Notes: generated from the sequence alone by a model not told the origin. A stretch of 64,000 nucleotides of DNA from Eutrigla gurnardus (GCA_963514095.1 OY741285.1:14249407-14313406), one strand, 5' to 3'. Counted from the first letter of the stretch, positions 1 through 11,599 are shown. Numbers and translations are program-made.

Positions 1-118
1 GTTTTTGAGGGGGAGGCGGGGCCTGGAGGGGGAGGCGGGGCCAGGATAGGGAGGTGGGGCCTGGAGGGGGAGGTGGGGCTTGGAGAGGGAGGTGGGGCCT
101 GGAGGGGCAGGCGGGGCT
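1..118. repeat. GC-rich 19-bp minisatellite at window edge
   Basis: About six tandem copies of a 19-bp unit close to GGAGGCGGGGCCTGGAGGG, with C/T and C/A variants between copies. The left boundary is probably at about position 7, where the unit degrades, although the array could continue outside the window. The plus strand is G-rich with many GGGG runs. The open frame through it is only the repeat translated. Confidence 0.85.
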
Positions 119-217
119 GCGGCGTAACGTGCGGATGCCTATGCCGAACTGTTTTTTGCCATTAAACAACACAGCTTGGTCCGTCCTCCTTAGCGTCTGG
201 TACCGCCACTCTTTGTC

Positions 218-268
218 AAACAAACACAGGACTTTAACCCAGGAGTCTGCTGTTAGAGTCTCATGTCA
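218..268 (+). repeat. Dispersed repeat fragment (copy 1) with B-box-like segment
   Basis: About 50 bp containing ACACAGGACTTTAACCCAGG followed by CTGTTAGAGTCTCATG. It aligns clearly with 51861-51916 elsewhere in this window, so it is dispersed and not unique. From memory it resembles a frequent teleost repeat whose intact form has GTTCGAGTCC, an RNA polymerase III B-box-like sequence, in the second part. The outer limits of the repeat are not visible, and the SINE assignment is an inference. Confidence 0.5.
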
Positions 269-2699
269 ATGTAAAAGTAACTGTTGACACTTTCTCACAT
301 CAAACGCTAATAACATGAATCGTTATTGCCGATTGTCACGTGACTCGTTTGTCATTCGATAGTCAAGTAAGTCGTTAGTCAGCAAGTAAGCTGAACAGGA
401 CATTTGCACATTTCACCAATGTTGGCCTGATTTGTTTGATGAAAAACATCAAAAGGCAGAGGAGAGTTATGTCCATGAGTGTTAGACGGGCAATCAGAGT
501 CCAGGCTCCGTGTTTGCAGCAGTAAAACTCTCTGTAAAGGCTTTCATCAGGCCAGCTCACGTGTCTGGGCGTGGACGTTCTGGAACACGTGCACCGCCGA
601 TGATCAGCGACTGTTTCTCTCTGAGAGCACCTGAAGAGCTCCCTGCAGTGAGACCCGCTCTACTTATTGTGCTTGATTATGATCATTTGTCTTCATGATT
701 GCGTCTTCTGTCACTCTCCTCGAGTGTTTTCATTCCGAGCAGGTCTAATTGAAACCATCAGCCTCGGAGAAACTCCTCAGCCCTCCAATGTTCCTCTGAA
801 CCTCCACAACGACTGACTGACAGATGTGATGGTGTGGGAGGAGAGAGAATATTTAAATTTCCTCCCTGGCTCAAGCATTTCAGCACTATAGAACAGACAC
901 AGCGGATGAGGTTTCACACTGAATAATGGTTTTCGTTCCTGGAGGTGCAAAGACTCGTCTGAGACGTTCTCCATGACATAGTCAGCACGAAGTCCAGACC
1001 TTCACACATTTGATCGTGAGTCAGTGTCGACGGCGAGACCGGCAAGTGAACAGCTGGTGTAAATCTCACTTTGTTCCTCATAATAAAATAAAATTGTCAG
1101 AACAACATGAATATAACCGCTCTGTGATATTCGTCAATATGCCGATGATGCCTTTCTATTTTAAATTACACCATTTCTTCTGTTAGTGTCTGACTTTTTC
1201 CTCAGATGTGTTTCTTTAACCATAAAATAAGAGTTTTGTGTCGAGCCAGCAGTCGTCCCATCATCCCTGCTGTCATCACAGAGTGTTATTAGTTGTATGC
1301 GTTGCTTCGGGAACTCTTGCACGATTGCTTATCCCAAAGTAAAGTCACTCACTGTAACTCAGCCTCTTCAAACTGCGGGATATCATTTGTGTCCCACCTC
1401 TTATTAGTGAAGTAAATCTGTCACAGCGTAATGTGCAGACAGCTGATTCAGCTCTTCTGACCCTCTCTCCCGTCCGTCCATCAGCTGTAAGTGTCTCCTA
1501 ATAGCTCTCGGAATGATGTGTCATCTGAACGCTTGATTAGCTCCTGAAACCTTCACATCTCCAATGGACTTGAATTTATTTTATTTTATAGGGACGATGC
1601 AGTTTAACATACTTACCGGGGAGTTTATAGCCGCTGCTAATTCTCAAGTCTCGGCCCAAATCGGCCCGGTGTAATTAAAAGTTGTACCTTTCGCCATCAT
1701 AAAACTGCAATACGTCACTCGGTACACATAATATACACGTACCCCGCGGCCCTTTAGCTAACAGCTGAACTGGGAAAAGCTCTGGTTTTGCTTGTAGATG
1801 GCAGGTAACATTTGTTGTCATCAGTTATTTTTACTAAATAATTGCATTTTAATAACGTCTTTTTTAACAGTAAGAACGTGTGTATACTTCTCAAAGTAAG
1901 CCGGTGAAAATGTTCTGCTGCTGAACGTCTCTGGGTTCCACAGCTACGACTCAGATCGGATAGAATAATAACAAGCACACTCAGAAACTATGAAAGGTGG
2001 GTTCGACCCCACAGAATTAGCCTTTCCACTTTGTCTTCGCTGAATGGAATTAAAGGCTCGCCGGGTTGCCTCCGCTCGCTCTGAATCTCATTGTGGCGCG
2101 GAGGGAGGAAGGATTTATTTCAGCGAGATGGTAATCCGCCGCTCAAGGAGAAATGGAAGTTGTTCTTCAGCAGTCGGGGAAACTACGCGGGGCAGCGAGT
2201 TAGTAATGGGGAGGGGTTCGTTTGTCTCCTTCTGCTTTTGTTTTTTGGGGGTTTAGTTTTTAGTTTTGGGATGGATAAAGTTGGCTTTTCTCTTTTCCTG
2301 GGAGAATAAAAATGGATCTCCTGGCAGACATCGGAGTGTTGCTGCAGCGGGGCTGGCACTGATCTCCGAGTGTTCTCCACCCGCGAGCGCGCTCAAACAC
2401 ATGTTCAACACGCTTCCTCACACCCACACTCTGGTCTCCATGTTGAGTTTTCACTGTTTTTTAACTTGGATCACATTTGGCTTCCAACTTCAGCTTCCAA
2501 ATGGGAAGAATTACGCTGTTTCTTTCTGTTTTTCTCACGCGCACACATGAATTATTGATCCAAATATTAGTTGCATTAATCTTGTGAAAGCTGTTGGCCG
2601 TGTGTTGAAACGCGAGCCGAGGAAGAAAAGGGGCTTTGTTGTTTTCACTCTCTGCTTCATGTCTGCTTCCGTTCTCTCTCCCTCGGTTTCCATCGTTCA
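269..2699. other. No gene; unique non-coding DNA
   Basis: No supportable coding exon, RNA gene or tandem array is visible. The short open frames lack domain content. The stretch around 1569-1640 (TTTATTTTATAGGGACGATG onward) faintly resembles a degraded teleost dispersed repeat, but too weakly to call. Confidence 0.6.
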
Positions 2700-3075
2700 T
2701 AATTAATGCCCTTTTGCTGATCCACCTCGTTGGATTATTGAAACAATCAGATGACCAAATTTACAAGAATATCAAGACTGAGAAGAGATCAGACTAATGA
2801 CGGCGGCGTGAAGGATGAAGACGTGTAAATATGTCAGATCGTGCATTACGGCGACTCGGAGACCCTCCGCGAGTCCTGAAGGAAGCTTCATTAATAAACG
2901 CTGAATTAATTATGGCGGGTAGCTTCTTAATAAGGACTCATCCATCTTTAATGGGGACCAATCTATTAATTATAAACTCGCTGCTGTGGCATTTTCATGA
3001 AGGAGGCCGATATGATGCTTTTTATGTTTTTACAAATTATATCTTAAACCGTTCATGAATTCTTAATTGGAACAT
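2700..3075. promoter_or_regulatory. Candidate conserved non-coding element, homeodomain-core rich
   Basis: An AT-rich block free of simple repeats with clustered TAAT-type cores: AATTAATGCC near 2701, GAATTAATTATGG near 2903, TCTTTAATGG near 2945 and CTATTAATTATAA near 2962. It ends with TTCATGAATTCTTAATTGG. Such composition is typical of vertebrate developmental enhancers. This is inferred from base composition and motif density alone; conservation was not tested. Confidence 0.3.
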
Positions 3076-3717
3076 TTTAAGTGTTCGACGTGGATCGCCG
3101 ATGACATCACTACAGGAGAGGTCACGGGAGACGGTGGCGTTTTATCACCGAAGGCTCAGAGTTGTTTATGATAATACACGGAACAGAGAACATAACCAAG
3201 GAAAGTCATTTGGTTTGTTAATATTAAGCGTTGATTAAGTGCCGAAGCGTTCACACCACGACATGATGGTTGCTGCACGGGAGCCGTTTCTACAAAGGGT
3301 CGGCATGGCAACCAATAAATCAGGCCTAGATTCTGCCGTAGCTGCTGATCTTTAAGAGCAATAACAGTGATGGAAACAAATAACCCAAAAGGAGAGCTAA
3401 CATGTAAATAAAGAGCCGTCCATGCGGTTCCTGAACGCCTCAGCGTCGTCCTTCCGTATAGACGAGAGCCGAGCAGCTGGATGTTTACATTTCTCCCGTC
3501 GAGCAGCTTCAGCTCTTCTGTCGCCAACACGCCGCTCTGTTGTGTCGACGAGCGAGAGAAACCTCCGGCCCAAAGATCGACTCCCTCCTCAGCCTCCGTG
3601 TCCAAATATAGATCCTTCATCAAACAGCCGACTCTGTGTTTGATCTCATCACACTCGCGCTGCGCCCGACACACCAACTCAAGTTTGTGTCTCGGAGTAA
3701 ACAGCTTCTCGTTTGCA

Positions 3718-3760
3718 CGGCGGCGGCGGCGGTGGCGGCGGCGGTGGCGGCGGTGGTGGC
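3718..3760 (+). repeat. (CGG)n trinucleotide repeat with CGGTGG interruptions
   Basis: About 43 bp of CGG/GGT triplets. On either strand it would read as poly-Gly, poly-Ala or poly-Arg, but the surrounding frames show no gene. It lies 100 bp upstream of a long GT microsatellite. Confidence 0.9.
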
Positions 3761-3861
3761 GTGTTGCTACTTTTTCACACTGCTTCTGATTTTCATTGCC
3801 GGCTTTCATCTGGCTCTCTGACACTGACGCTTTGCTCTCTTTGGCTTTCTCTCGCCCTCGA

Positions 3862-3863
<2 letters not shown>

Positions 3864-3906
<43 letters not shown>
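3864..3906 (+). repeat. (GT)n microsatellite
   Basis: About 21 uninterrupted TG dinucleotides. A CA tract follows at 4021, so the two could pair as a long hairpin with a roughly 115-nt loop. Confidence 0.97.
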
Positions 3907-3911
<5 letters not shown>

Positions 3912-4017
3912 ACAGTTCAAGCACACTTGTTTGTGTTTATGTGGTTGCTGACATGTTCCAATGCAGATTGTGAGCCACTTGACTCCCCTCAACGATGCCA
4001 GCTACAGTTCAGAGCTT

Positions 4018-4020
<3 letters not shown>

Positions 4021-4052
<32 letters not shown>
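4021..4052 (+). repeat. (CA)n microsatellite
   Basis: About 16 CA units ending in CATACATG, between the GT tract at 3864 and the compound CT/CA tract at 4151. Confidence 0.97.
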
Positions 4053-4056
<4 letters not shown>

Positions 4057-4144
4057 TGCGTGCATATCATTCCCCTGCAGACTGCAGCGATCAAAGATTC
4101 AACAACTTGATGCGGCAGAGATGGAGAGAGAGTTCAACTGCAGC

Positions 4145-4273
<129 letters not shown>

Positions 4274-4412
4274 GTAGAGGGGCAACACTTCAAGCTTTTC
4301 TCAGCATCCCGATCGGGCTAAAAGTGATGGCAGCACTGCTGAGGATTTAATTAGTGCTTGTTGGCTTGTCCCTGCTTGTTCCTTTGATCAATTACATCAT
4401 CAGCCTCTCCAG

Positions 4413-4414
<2 letters not shown>

Positions 4415-4446
<32 letters not shown>
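4415..4446 (+). repeat. (CA)n microsatellite
   Basis: About 16 pure AC units. Confidence 0.96.
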
Positions 4447-4448
<2 letters not shown>

Positions 4449-5720
4449 TACACACAAACTGAAACCCAAGAAGTAATCATCCAGTATTATTGTAACGTCC
4501 CAGCCTCTAAACGGGCTCTTTCATATGTGGAGTTTGTGTTTGCTGCAGAGATGATTCTTACAACCCAGTCGTGACTCAGCATTTTTGCACTTCCCGTTCC
4601 CTCTTATTGAAGTCAATGTGTTGTTTTAGAACAGTGCCTTTGGTTAGAAGATTCTACGATGTAGAATATGTCGGTAAACAGGTGACTTTAGGAGCTTTTG
4701 CCTTCAGGGATGACGGTGATGATAACTATCAGTGGAAGCTATTTCTCATCTAACTCTCTAACCCTTAATAATAATATCCCATTGGTTTGCACTGGGTTAT
4801 GGTCAACCTCGGCTTCCTGTCTCTTCCTTTCGGGATATTCATACAGACTATATATCTTAATATGAAGTCAATGATGGCTGTTAAAGTTTGACAGTCATGA
4901 CTAAAACCTTGTATTTTCTGTTTCTTGGACGTCATGTTCTCTGGCGTCCCTCCCTCCCCTTCATTTGCATTCATGTCTGCTGCTCCTGTTGGCATTTTTT
5001 TCTAATTAGAGTTTGACTTGAAAACGTCCTTCAAAAAATCAAGTTAATGAGATAATAAAGTCAACCTTTGTTGGGAAAAGTGCTGAGTAAACAAAGAGGT
5101 GGGAAACCAGAAGCGTGGCCAGAGAGCAGCCAAGTGGCGCTGAGCGGCTGTGAAGGACTCTGAGGACGCCCGGACCAGAAAACACACCCGGACCCGGGGA
5201 TCGGCTCCCCCTGGGTGCTCTGAAGAGTGTCCGCTAACCGACCTCCTCTCAGACGGTTCTCGGGGTGTTTTTTTCGTCGGCCCTCCGGAGACGGGCTGAA
5301 GGGTCCGTGAGCATAAAGGCAGGAAACCCAGCGGAAGGATTTTCTGCTCACTTTCTGCTCATGTGGTCAGGATCTGTTTCAGGGACTCGGGTCGGCGAGT
5401 CAGAAAGCGTTTCCAGTCCAGTAAGTCGAGACCTCAACGGAGGCGACGTCGAGGCACTCGGGCGAATTCACAAAAGGATCGTGAGGCTAAACCTGAGAGG
5501 AGTTCTCAAAGCAGCCGCAAAGACTGGAAACACGTTGCTCCTCTGCTGTTTGCACTAAATATGCAAACGTGTGATGCTAATGAGCGATCAGCGCGAACAC
5601 ACCAGATACAGTGTTGTCGTTAGCGTCTCCACAGAGTCGGTGGGAACTGACAGAATATCATTGTTCTGTTTCTCTCTGCCTGCTGCGTTCAAGGCTGTAG
5701 CAAATGTATGTCATCATTTA
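4447..5720. other. No gene; unique or old-repeat non-coding DNA
   Basis: No supportable gene. The part at 4590-5000, with TTATTGAAGTCAATGTG near 4605 and a second AGTCAATGATGG near 4865, has the look of an old dispersed repeat, but I cannot assign a family. The remainder shows only short chance frames. Confidence 0.5.
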
Positions 5721-5721
5721 T

Positions 5722-5799
5722 TAATTTTACATTTTATTAAGCGGATGCTTTTATCCAAAGCCACTTCCAATACTTTCATACAACCATGAGGGTACAATT
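5722..5799 (+). repeat. Teleost dispersed repeat fragment (LINE/SINE tail-like)
   Basis: The segment contains GCTTTTATCCAAAGCCACTT and then CAACCATGAGGGTACAA. From memory this matches a very common teleost dispersed repeat that usually reads with CTTTTATCCAAAGCGACTTA and CAACCATGAGGGTACAAA. I am unsure of its class (LINE 3' end or SINE). The copy is diverged and short, with no protein-coding remnant. Confidence 0.6.
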
Positions 5800-6164
5800 A
5801 TTATTATTATTTTTAAATGTCCGTTTTTTTGAATGAAGCTTTGAATGTTGTCATATTTTATGACGTCATCACCCTTAAAAATACAATAACTCTCCTCAAC
5901 TTCAATACAGTGTTTCATTGGATTTAATTCATTAGTTTTTTACCTTTCTTATTCAGTATAAAAACATGTTGTGAACTTATCATTTTTCAATACATTCTGA
6001 CTTTTGGGCTTGAGACCACATTCTGGAGTTCTTGGAAAGCTTTGGACCACATGATTTTGGAAATAGTCCGACACTGAAGAGTCTCGTTGGGGGGTCGAAG
6101 AGTCCAGAGTCCAGCTGGGAGGAACTGATGTCCATGGAAACGATGCACTGAGAGCAACATCCTG

Positions 6165-6167
<3 letters not shown>

Positions 6168-6258
<91 letters not shown>
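6168..6258 (+). repeat. Long pure (GT)n microsatellite
   Basis: 91 bp, about 45 uninterrupted units. It is one of the three longest pure tracts in the window, and length and purity predict high mutability. Confidence 0.98.
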
Positions 6259-6260
<2 letters not shown>

Positions 6261-6382
6261 ACGTTCTCCTGAAGGAGGCGGGATGTGTTTGGCAGAGTGG
6301 TCCGTCGTTCTGCTGCAGGGTTTTTCTCCCTGTGTGCCGAGTGTGAAGATCTTCAGTGACATAAATTCATATTTATCTGCCC

Positions 6383-6431
6383 GTGTGTGTGTATCGGTGT
6401 GTGAGCGTGTGTTTGTGTGTGTGTGTGCGCA
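6383..6431 (+). repeat. Degenerate GT-rich repeat
   Basis: GT units interrupted by ATC, GAGC, TT and GCGCAC. It is an imperfect, older microsatellite lying between two pure GT tracts. Confidence 0.8.
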
Positions 6432-6522
6432 CGTTGTAAATGTTTATGAGGTCTGCTTCATTTGATTCCTAAGTGTGTGTGAGAGACAGACAGATGAACC
6501 AATATACCAACTAATCAAATGA

Positions 6523-6524
<2 letters not shown>

Positions 6525-6563
<39 letters not shown>
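6525..6563 (+). repeat. (GT)n microsatellite
   Basis: About 19 pure units, 210 bp upstream of the CA tract at 6775. Confidence 0.97.
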
Positions 6564-6566
<3 letters not shown>

Positions 6567-6770
6567 CAGCTGGATGCGACCGCCTTTATTTCCACGCCGC
6601 GTCCACATCTGATGTGGTTTCCTCTCCGGCTCTGAGGCCGAGCAGATGGAGGCGAGCAGCGTCTCTTTGCACGACTCGCATCTGCCCATTAATTCATCAT
6701 CACACGATAAGCATCAAATTTAATGATTTTTATAAAAATGACCATCATGATAATAAAATAATTCTAAGTG

Positions 6771-6774
<4 letters not shown>

Positions 6775-6842
<68 letters not shown>
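6775..6842 (+). repeat. (CA)n microsatellite
   Basis: About 34 pure AC units. It is complementary in sense to the upstream GT tracts. Confidence 0.98.
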
Positions 6843-6844
<2 letters not shown>

Positions 6845-7068
6845 GACTCTGACTTACAACATCCGTTGTTAGTGAGTTCAGTCTGATTACTGGAGTCGGA
6901 TGGATTGCAAAGCTCAGCAGGAAAGGCGGACGGATAAATGGAAGCACGGTGAGAGAGGGGGTGTGGGCGAGCGAGTGTACAGAGCAGGGTGGAGAGAGAG
7001 AGAGAAACTGAGTCAGACTTACAAGAATGATTAAATGAAAAGATGGAGATTCATGGTGAAGAGTCACT

Positions 7069-7134
7069 ATCTCTCTCTCCCTCTCTCTCCCCCTCTCTAT
7101 CGCCCCCCTCTCTCTCGCCCCCCTCTCTCTCTCC
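7069..7134 (+). repeat. CT/CCC-rich polypyrimidine tract
   Basis: CTCTCTCTCC alternates with CCCCCTCTCT and TCGCCCCCC, so the plus strand is nearly all pyrimidine across about 65 bp. Confidence 0.85.
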
Positions 7135-7252
7135 TTTGATGTTGCTCCGTGGGTTGCAGTCGAATACATTTTCAACATGACGTGACGTCTCGTCTCGCCT
7201 CGTTTCAAAGCCTCTCCTGCGGTTTTACTCCATTATGCATCGTACTCACATT

Positions 7253-7255
<3 letters not shown>

Positions 7256-7295
<40 letters not shown>
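7256..7295 (+). repeat. (CA)n microsatellite
   Basis: About 20 pure units. Confidence 0.97.
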
Positions 7296-7297
<2 letters not shown>

Positions 7298-7396
7298 TCT
7301 GGGTTTACACACTGTTAAACGGGGTACATCAGGTCATCAGGTCGTGGAAACTATGTGAAACGTACTAATACTAATATAGTAGTAACTAGTACTAAT

Positions 7397-7480
7397 CATG
7401 ATAATAATAAAAATATGAATGACTTGGCACCTTTCACATAGAAAGTTACAAAGTGCTTTACAATAAAACTAAAAATAAAA
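7397..7480 (+). repeat. Teleost dispersed repeat fragment
   Basis: GGCACCTTTCACATAGAAAG followed by ACAAAGTGCTTTACAATAAA resembles, from memory, a common teleost repeat of the form GCACCTTTCA...CAAAGTGCTTTACA. The class is uncertain. It is short and lacks any coding remnant. Confidence 0.5.
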
Positions 7481-8039
7481 GGAAGTAAAATCCCCTAAAT
7501 CATAACACGGTGGCGTTCGGCTGCAGTCTTTGCATGTTTCGCCTGCTGATACCAGATTAAAGTCACTTGTTGTTATTATAGCACACAATTTTCAATAACG
7601 ATATTCTGCATGACTTGCTCTGACCCGACGCAGAAACCTTGACATTCAACGTATCCGTGATTTGCAGAAATGAATCTTTTTTCCACTTAGATTTTAACCA
7701 CCGTACTTTTAGTCGTAAAACAACATGATGGCCCTCCAGAATCAGAACTGCAGCCGGGACGCTGCTGTCGCAGAAACCTAGTAGATAAAGTCAGTGTGGA
7801 GTTCCTTTAGAGCCCCCCAGAGACCATAATAAGCATCGCAGACCTGCTGGACTTCACCTCAGGTTGGATCAGACTAAACCGGCCTGAATTCCACAGAGAC
7901 TCATTTCAGTTAAATCGCTCCACACGATCAGTAAAAACAACCGGGGTGTAAATCTCCCTCCACACACTGATCTCAGACCAGTTGCCGCCCAGTCCTCCAA
8001 GCCCATCCGCCCACTGCTGCAGCCCCCCCCTCCCCCGCG
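7481..8039. other. No gene; unique non-coding DNA
   Basis: No exon, RNA gene or tandem repeat seen. A C-rich stretch (AGCCCCCCCCTCCCCCGCGG, about 8021-8040) marks the border with the AT-rich block that follows. Confidence 0.6.
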
Positions 8040-8460
8040 GGTTAAGTGCCTCACTCATCTTAAGCATTTTGAATAATTTATGCAGATTGCCAGTTATGGC
8101 CTTCCATTATGTTAAGCTTTATAACAGGCACTATTTTTTCATTACACAGTGTTATTCAGATTGATTTTCTGCCCCCATTTGCTAATGATTTCACTACTCG
8201 AAGCACTAAAAACCTAATCGCTTGATATAAAAAGAAAAAAAGGAATTCCAAACTAAGCAGGAGAAAAAAAAAGCTCTGTTGTATAGAAACGGTAAAAGCC
8301 TAAAATGAACTAATTAATGTGAAGCGCTCCCTGCCGGCGCTCAGCTTCATTTATGTTTCATGACTCCTTAGAATGAATTTGCTGAACAATATGACTCTTA
8401 AAGTCATGGAAAATAGCCTAAAATCCTAAAGCAACAGCAAATGTTATGGACGGTCGACTT
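8040..8460. promoter_or_regulatory. Candidate conserved non-coding element, AT-rich
   Basis: A compact 420-bp block without simple repeats. It is rich in motifs of the homeodomain and POU/SOX kinds: GAATAATTTATGCAGATTGC near 8071, CATTATG near 8105, GCTAATGATTTC near 8181, CTAATTAATGTG at 8310 and CATTTATGTTTCATGAC near 8348. Base composition shifts abruptly from the GC-rich left flank. This is the sort of sequence typically conserved around developmental genes, but conservation itself is inferred. Confidence 0.4.
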
Positions 8461-8659
8461 TACTGATTGTGACTTTGTTTTTGTTCTGAAACTTCTCGGC
8501 AGAGCTTCTGGTTGTCATGTTCTGATTCGTGATCCTTGGGTACAACATTTATTCACATTTGTCATGAGTTACACTGATTGGCGGTGCATTCATGGATCCT
8601 CCGACAGCTGAGCACTCTTATAGTTCAATGCTGAAAGCTTTTTGCATTGACACAAAAGT

Positions 8660-8768
8660 GTCCCTCTATAGTTTTGATGTCTTCAGTATCAATTTACGAT
8701 GTAGAAAATAATAAAAAATAAAGAAAAAGCACTGAATAAGAAGTTCATCTTTTGACTGGTACCATATG
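8660..8768 (+). mobile_element. Tc1/mariner-like terminal repeat remnant
   Basis: The segment carries TTTTGATGTCTTCAGTATCA, GATGTAGAAAATAATA, then AAAGAAAAAGCACTGAATAA and finally CTTTTGACTGGTACCATA. From memory it corresponds to the inverted terminal repeat of a Tc1-like element abundant in fish, whose outer end reads CAGTACCAGTCAAAAG on the opposite strand. No transposase frame or matching second terminus was found nearby, so it appears to be a solo or truncated end. Confidence 0.65.
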
Positions 8769-9775
8769 TAAACATATTCGCTAGATTTTCCTCATATACT
8801 TGAGCCGTGTTGCTTCCTTGCCAAAGTTGAGCAGTCAATCAACGAAGTTTTCTTTGTAGAAATCCTTATTAACTTTATCAAATGCAATTTAAAGTGTTTA
8901 CAACTTATTGACATAGATAAAGGAGGTGTTAAAAAAAGAGAAAAACTGGAGAGAACATGAAGAGACTAATGAATACTTTTAGATCATTTATAAAGCGGAC
9001 ATAACTACTTCTAAAATGTGACTTATTATGTTGCATATCAACATTTTTGACTGTTGGACAAACAAACCAAGCATTCTGAAGACTTCTGCATCCAACATTT
9101 TCTACACCAGATGGTTATTGTTGATGGTGGGATTTCTTGGAGTATGATAGTTCCTACATACGTTCACTTCAGTGACATCAGGACTACACACGGGTTTCAT
9201 GGTGGTTTTCTTTCAACTGCAATCCTGTATTCAGCATCCCGTCCGGCGGCGCAGCTGCCGTAGCATCTTCCTGCGAGCCGCAGAGGTCGGGATCACCTCA
9301 GGCGGCGACCTTGAGAGACGGCGCGGCCGACTGCAGCGGCGGCGCTTTAACGGCGGTTTGTGAGTGCATTTAAACGTTCTCATTGCTGCTAACAACCTCA
9401 GAACGTGTAAACGATGACATTCAGCATGAAACCAAAGTGCCACTTGGATTCTTTAATAAGTCGTCGCTGTTTTCCTCCTCCGACGGCGGTTTGAAGGACG
9501 CCGGCGATTTATGTGGCGTCGTCAGGGAGACAACGGCGACACGCAGCTTCTTACTGATGGCTGTGTTGTTTGTGTGTGTGGGGGGGGTTGGGGTCAAAAT
9601 GCAATCTCTTGATTCAAGGCGGGATTAATGGAGGGGGAGGGGGCACTTAAAGGGATAGTCTGCAGGAATGAATCTGGCAGGCGGCGTCGTCAGAGGTGAT
9701 GTCTTCACCTTGGACGGAGCTGCATTATCTGGATGAAAAGGCTGCAAAACTGATGAGAGCAGGACGTCCTCCCTC
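8769..9775. other. No gene; unique non-coding DNA
   Basis: No supportable gene. A CGG-rich patch lies at 9238-9360 (GCGGCGCAGCTGCCG and similar). A GTGTGTGTGGGGGGG run is near 9571 and a G-rich GGAGGGGGAGGGGGC near 9630. Confidence 0.55.
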
Positions 9776-10280
9776 GTCTTTCCTGTCGCACTCTTTCCTG
9801 TCTCACTCTTTCCTGTCGCACTCTTTCATGTTGCACTCTTTCCTGTTACACTCTTTCCTGTCACACTCTTTCATGTCGCACTCTTTCATGTTGCACTCTT
9901 TCCTGTCAAAACACTTTCCTGTCACACTCTTTCATGTCTCACTCTTTCCTGTCAAATCACTTTCCTGTCACACTCTTTCACGTTGCACTCTTTCCTGTTA
10001 GTCTTTCCTATCTCACTTTTTCCTGTCTCACCCCTTCCTGTCTCACTCTTTTCTGTCACGCTCTTTCATATTGCACTCTTTCCTGTGACACTCTTTCATG
10101 TCGCAATCTTTCCTTTCACACTCTTTCCTGTCACTCTTTCCTGTCTCACTCATTCCTGTCACTCTTTCCTGTCTCACTCTTGCCTGTCTAACTCTTTCCT
10201 GTCATACTCTTTCTTGTTGCACTCTTTCCTGTTCCATTCTTTCATGTCGCACTCTTTTCCTGTCTCACTATTTCTTGTCA
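9776..10280 (+). repeat. 15-bp minisatellite, CTCTTTCCTGTCGCA type
   Basis: About 33 imperfect copies of a 15-bp unit near CTCTTTCCTGTCGCA, with T/A (TTTCATG) and C/T variants and a few shortened or lengthened copies (for example near 9905 and 9950). Fifteen is a multiple of three, so frames stay open and translate to Ser-Phe-Leu-Ser-His periodic peptides. I regard these as artefacts of the repeat. Confidence 0.95.
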
Positions 10281-11599
10281 GCAACGCTTAAAAAAAATAA
10301 GATTTCCTGAAAACAAATTTTCTTGGAAAAACATGTTTCTTAATAAAGACAGACTCCCTTATTTTTCAGTCCCTTAATTTCCACATAATTTAATAATGAA
10401 TAGTACGATACGTTCTATATTAAGTGCAATATGTTCTTGGAGGAAATATGACGATATGAAGCCATGTTTTACTAAATCAGAAGAGTGGGAGTTTCTGGCT
10501 CTGTTGCCCCAACTTGTCGTATTAAAAGCAACTTTATTGTTCCGCCGACACGTTTACAGAAAATATCTCAGAAACCTTCATGTTTGTGTGGCAGCAAAAT
10601 ACACACATATGTCTGTTCATAATTAGCATTACAGTCACCTCCAAGATGAGTCATCAGCTTTTTCTATACGTTGCTGGAATGGTTTGGGTGTTTTGTATCT
10701 GAAGTTCTCCAGAATGTTTAAATAACTAGCCTAAATCAAGAAGCATTCGTACGAATATTTTAATTGTGAACCGACTCGTTCCAGGGATGTAGAAGAATTC
10801 GCCACGTCACCAGTTTTCTTGTATTTTCTCTTCGATACAAACATAATTCATGAGGCTGTTGCTGCTATTTTCACTCATGGATTTTATATTTCCTTACTTT
10901 GAGGAAATTTTGAGTTTCAGAACCTGACATATATAAATGACCTTTCATAATTATGTTGACACGTTTGACCCTGCTTTAAATTTAATTCATATAGCATTAA
11001 ATTGGCTATTGATGCTCATGATGATCATATAACACAATAGAATCAATATGAGCATGTTGTCAGAGGACCTCTGGCACTAACGGGTCCCTTAATCCTGCAG
11101 CATTCTCTTTCTTTCAGGCGGTTCTTAGTTTTAGATGCTTTCATCACACAGTGTTGTGTCCTTCCTGACGTGTCCACACTTTGTCCAAGGACAGGGCTTC
11201 ATTGTCCCTTGATGGATGATTTATGACATTTATAGATTGAAACATGTTCTTGGATCCGATGCTGATAGAAACCCTCCAATCCTTCCGTTTCCACCCTGTT
11301 AACCTCTGGGAGAAGAAAAAAAAAAAGCATTTATCTTCCTGAAAATGTTCCTCGTCCACATTTCTATTATAATTCCTGCATGTATTGATATGGTATTTAA
11401 ATACATCACGTTTTTTATTTCACGCTGATTATGTTCTGACCATCTGACCCGTGCTCCCACAATAACAGTAAGGCACCACTTGTCAGATGTTATTATGGGA
11501 ATGTCTGTGTAATTGCAGTTATGCCGCATAGGTCACATATAAAGTGACAATAATTTGCCATTTTCCACTTTCCCTCTTTTAATCGTTTTTTTTTTAAAT
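10281..11599. other. No gene; AT-rich non-coding DNA
   Basis: No gene or tandem array seen. Poly-A runs occur near 10290 and 11314. The short frame at 10396-10626 has no recognisable domain. Confidence 0.55.

Noticed and set aside
3156..3992. 278-residue minus-strand open frame
   Set aside because: It includes a poly-His-Thr stretch from the CA/GT tract and an Arg/His stretch from the CGG repeat; the rest has no recognisable domain.
9696..10310. Overlapping Ser-Phe-Leu and Leu-Phe-Pro-Val frames
   Set aside because: Direct product of the 15-bp minisatellite, whose length is a multiple of three.
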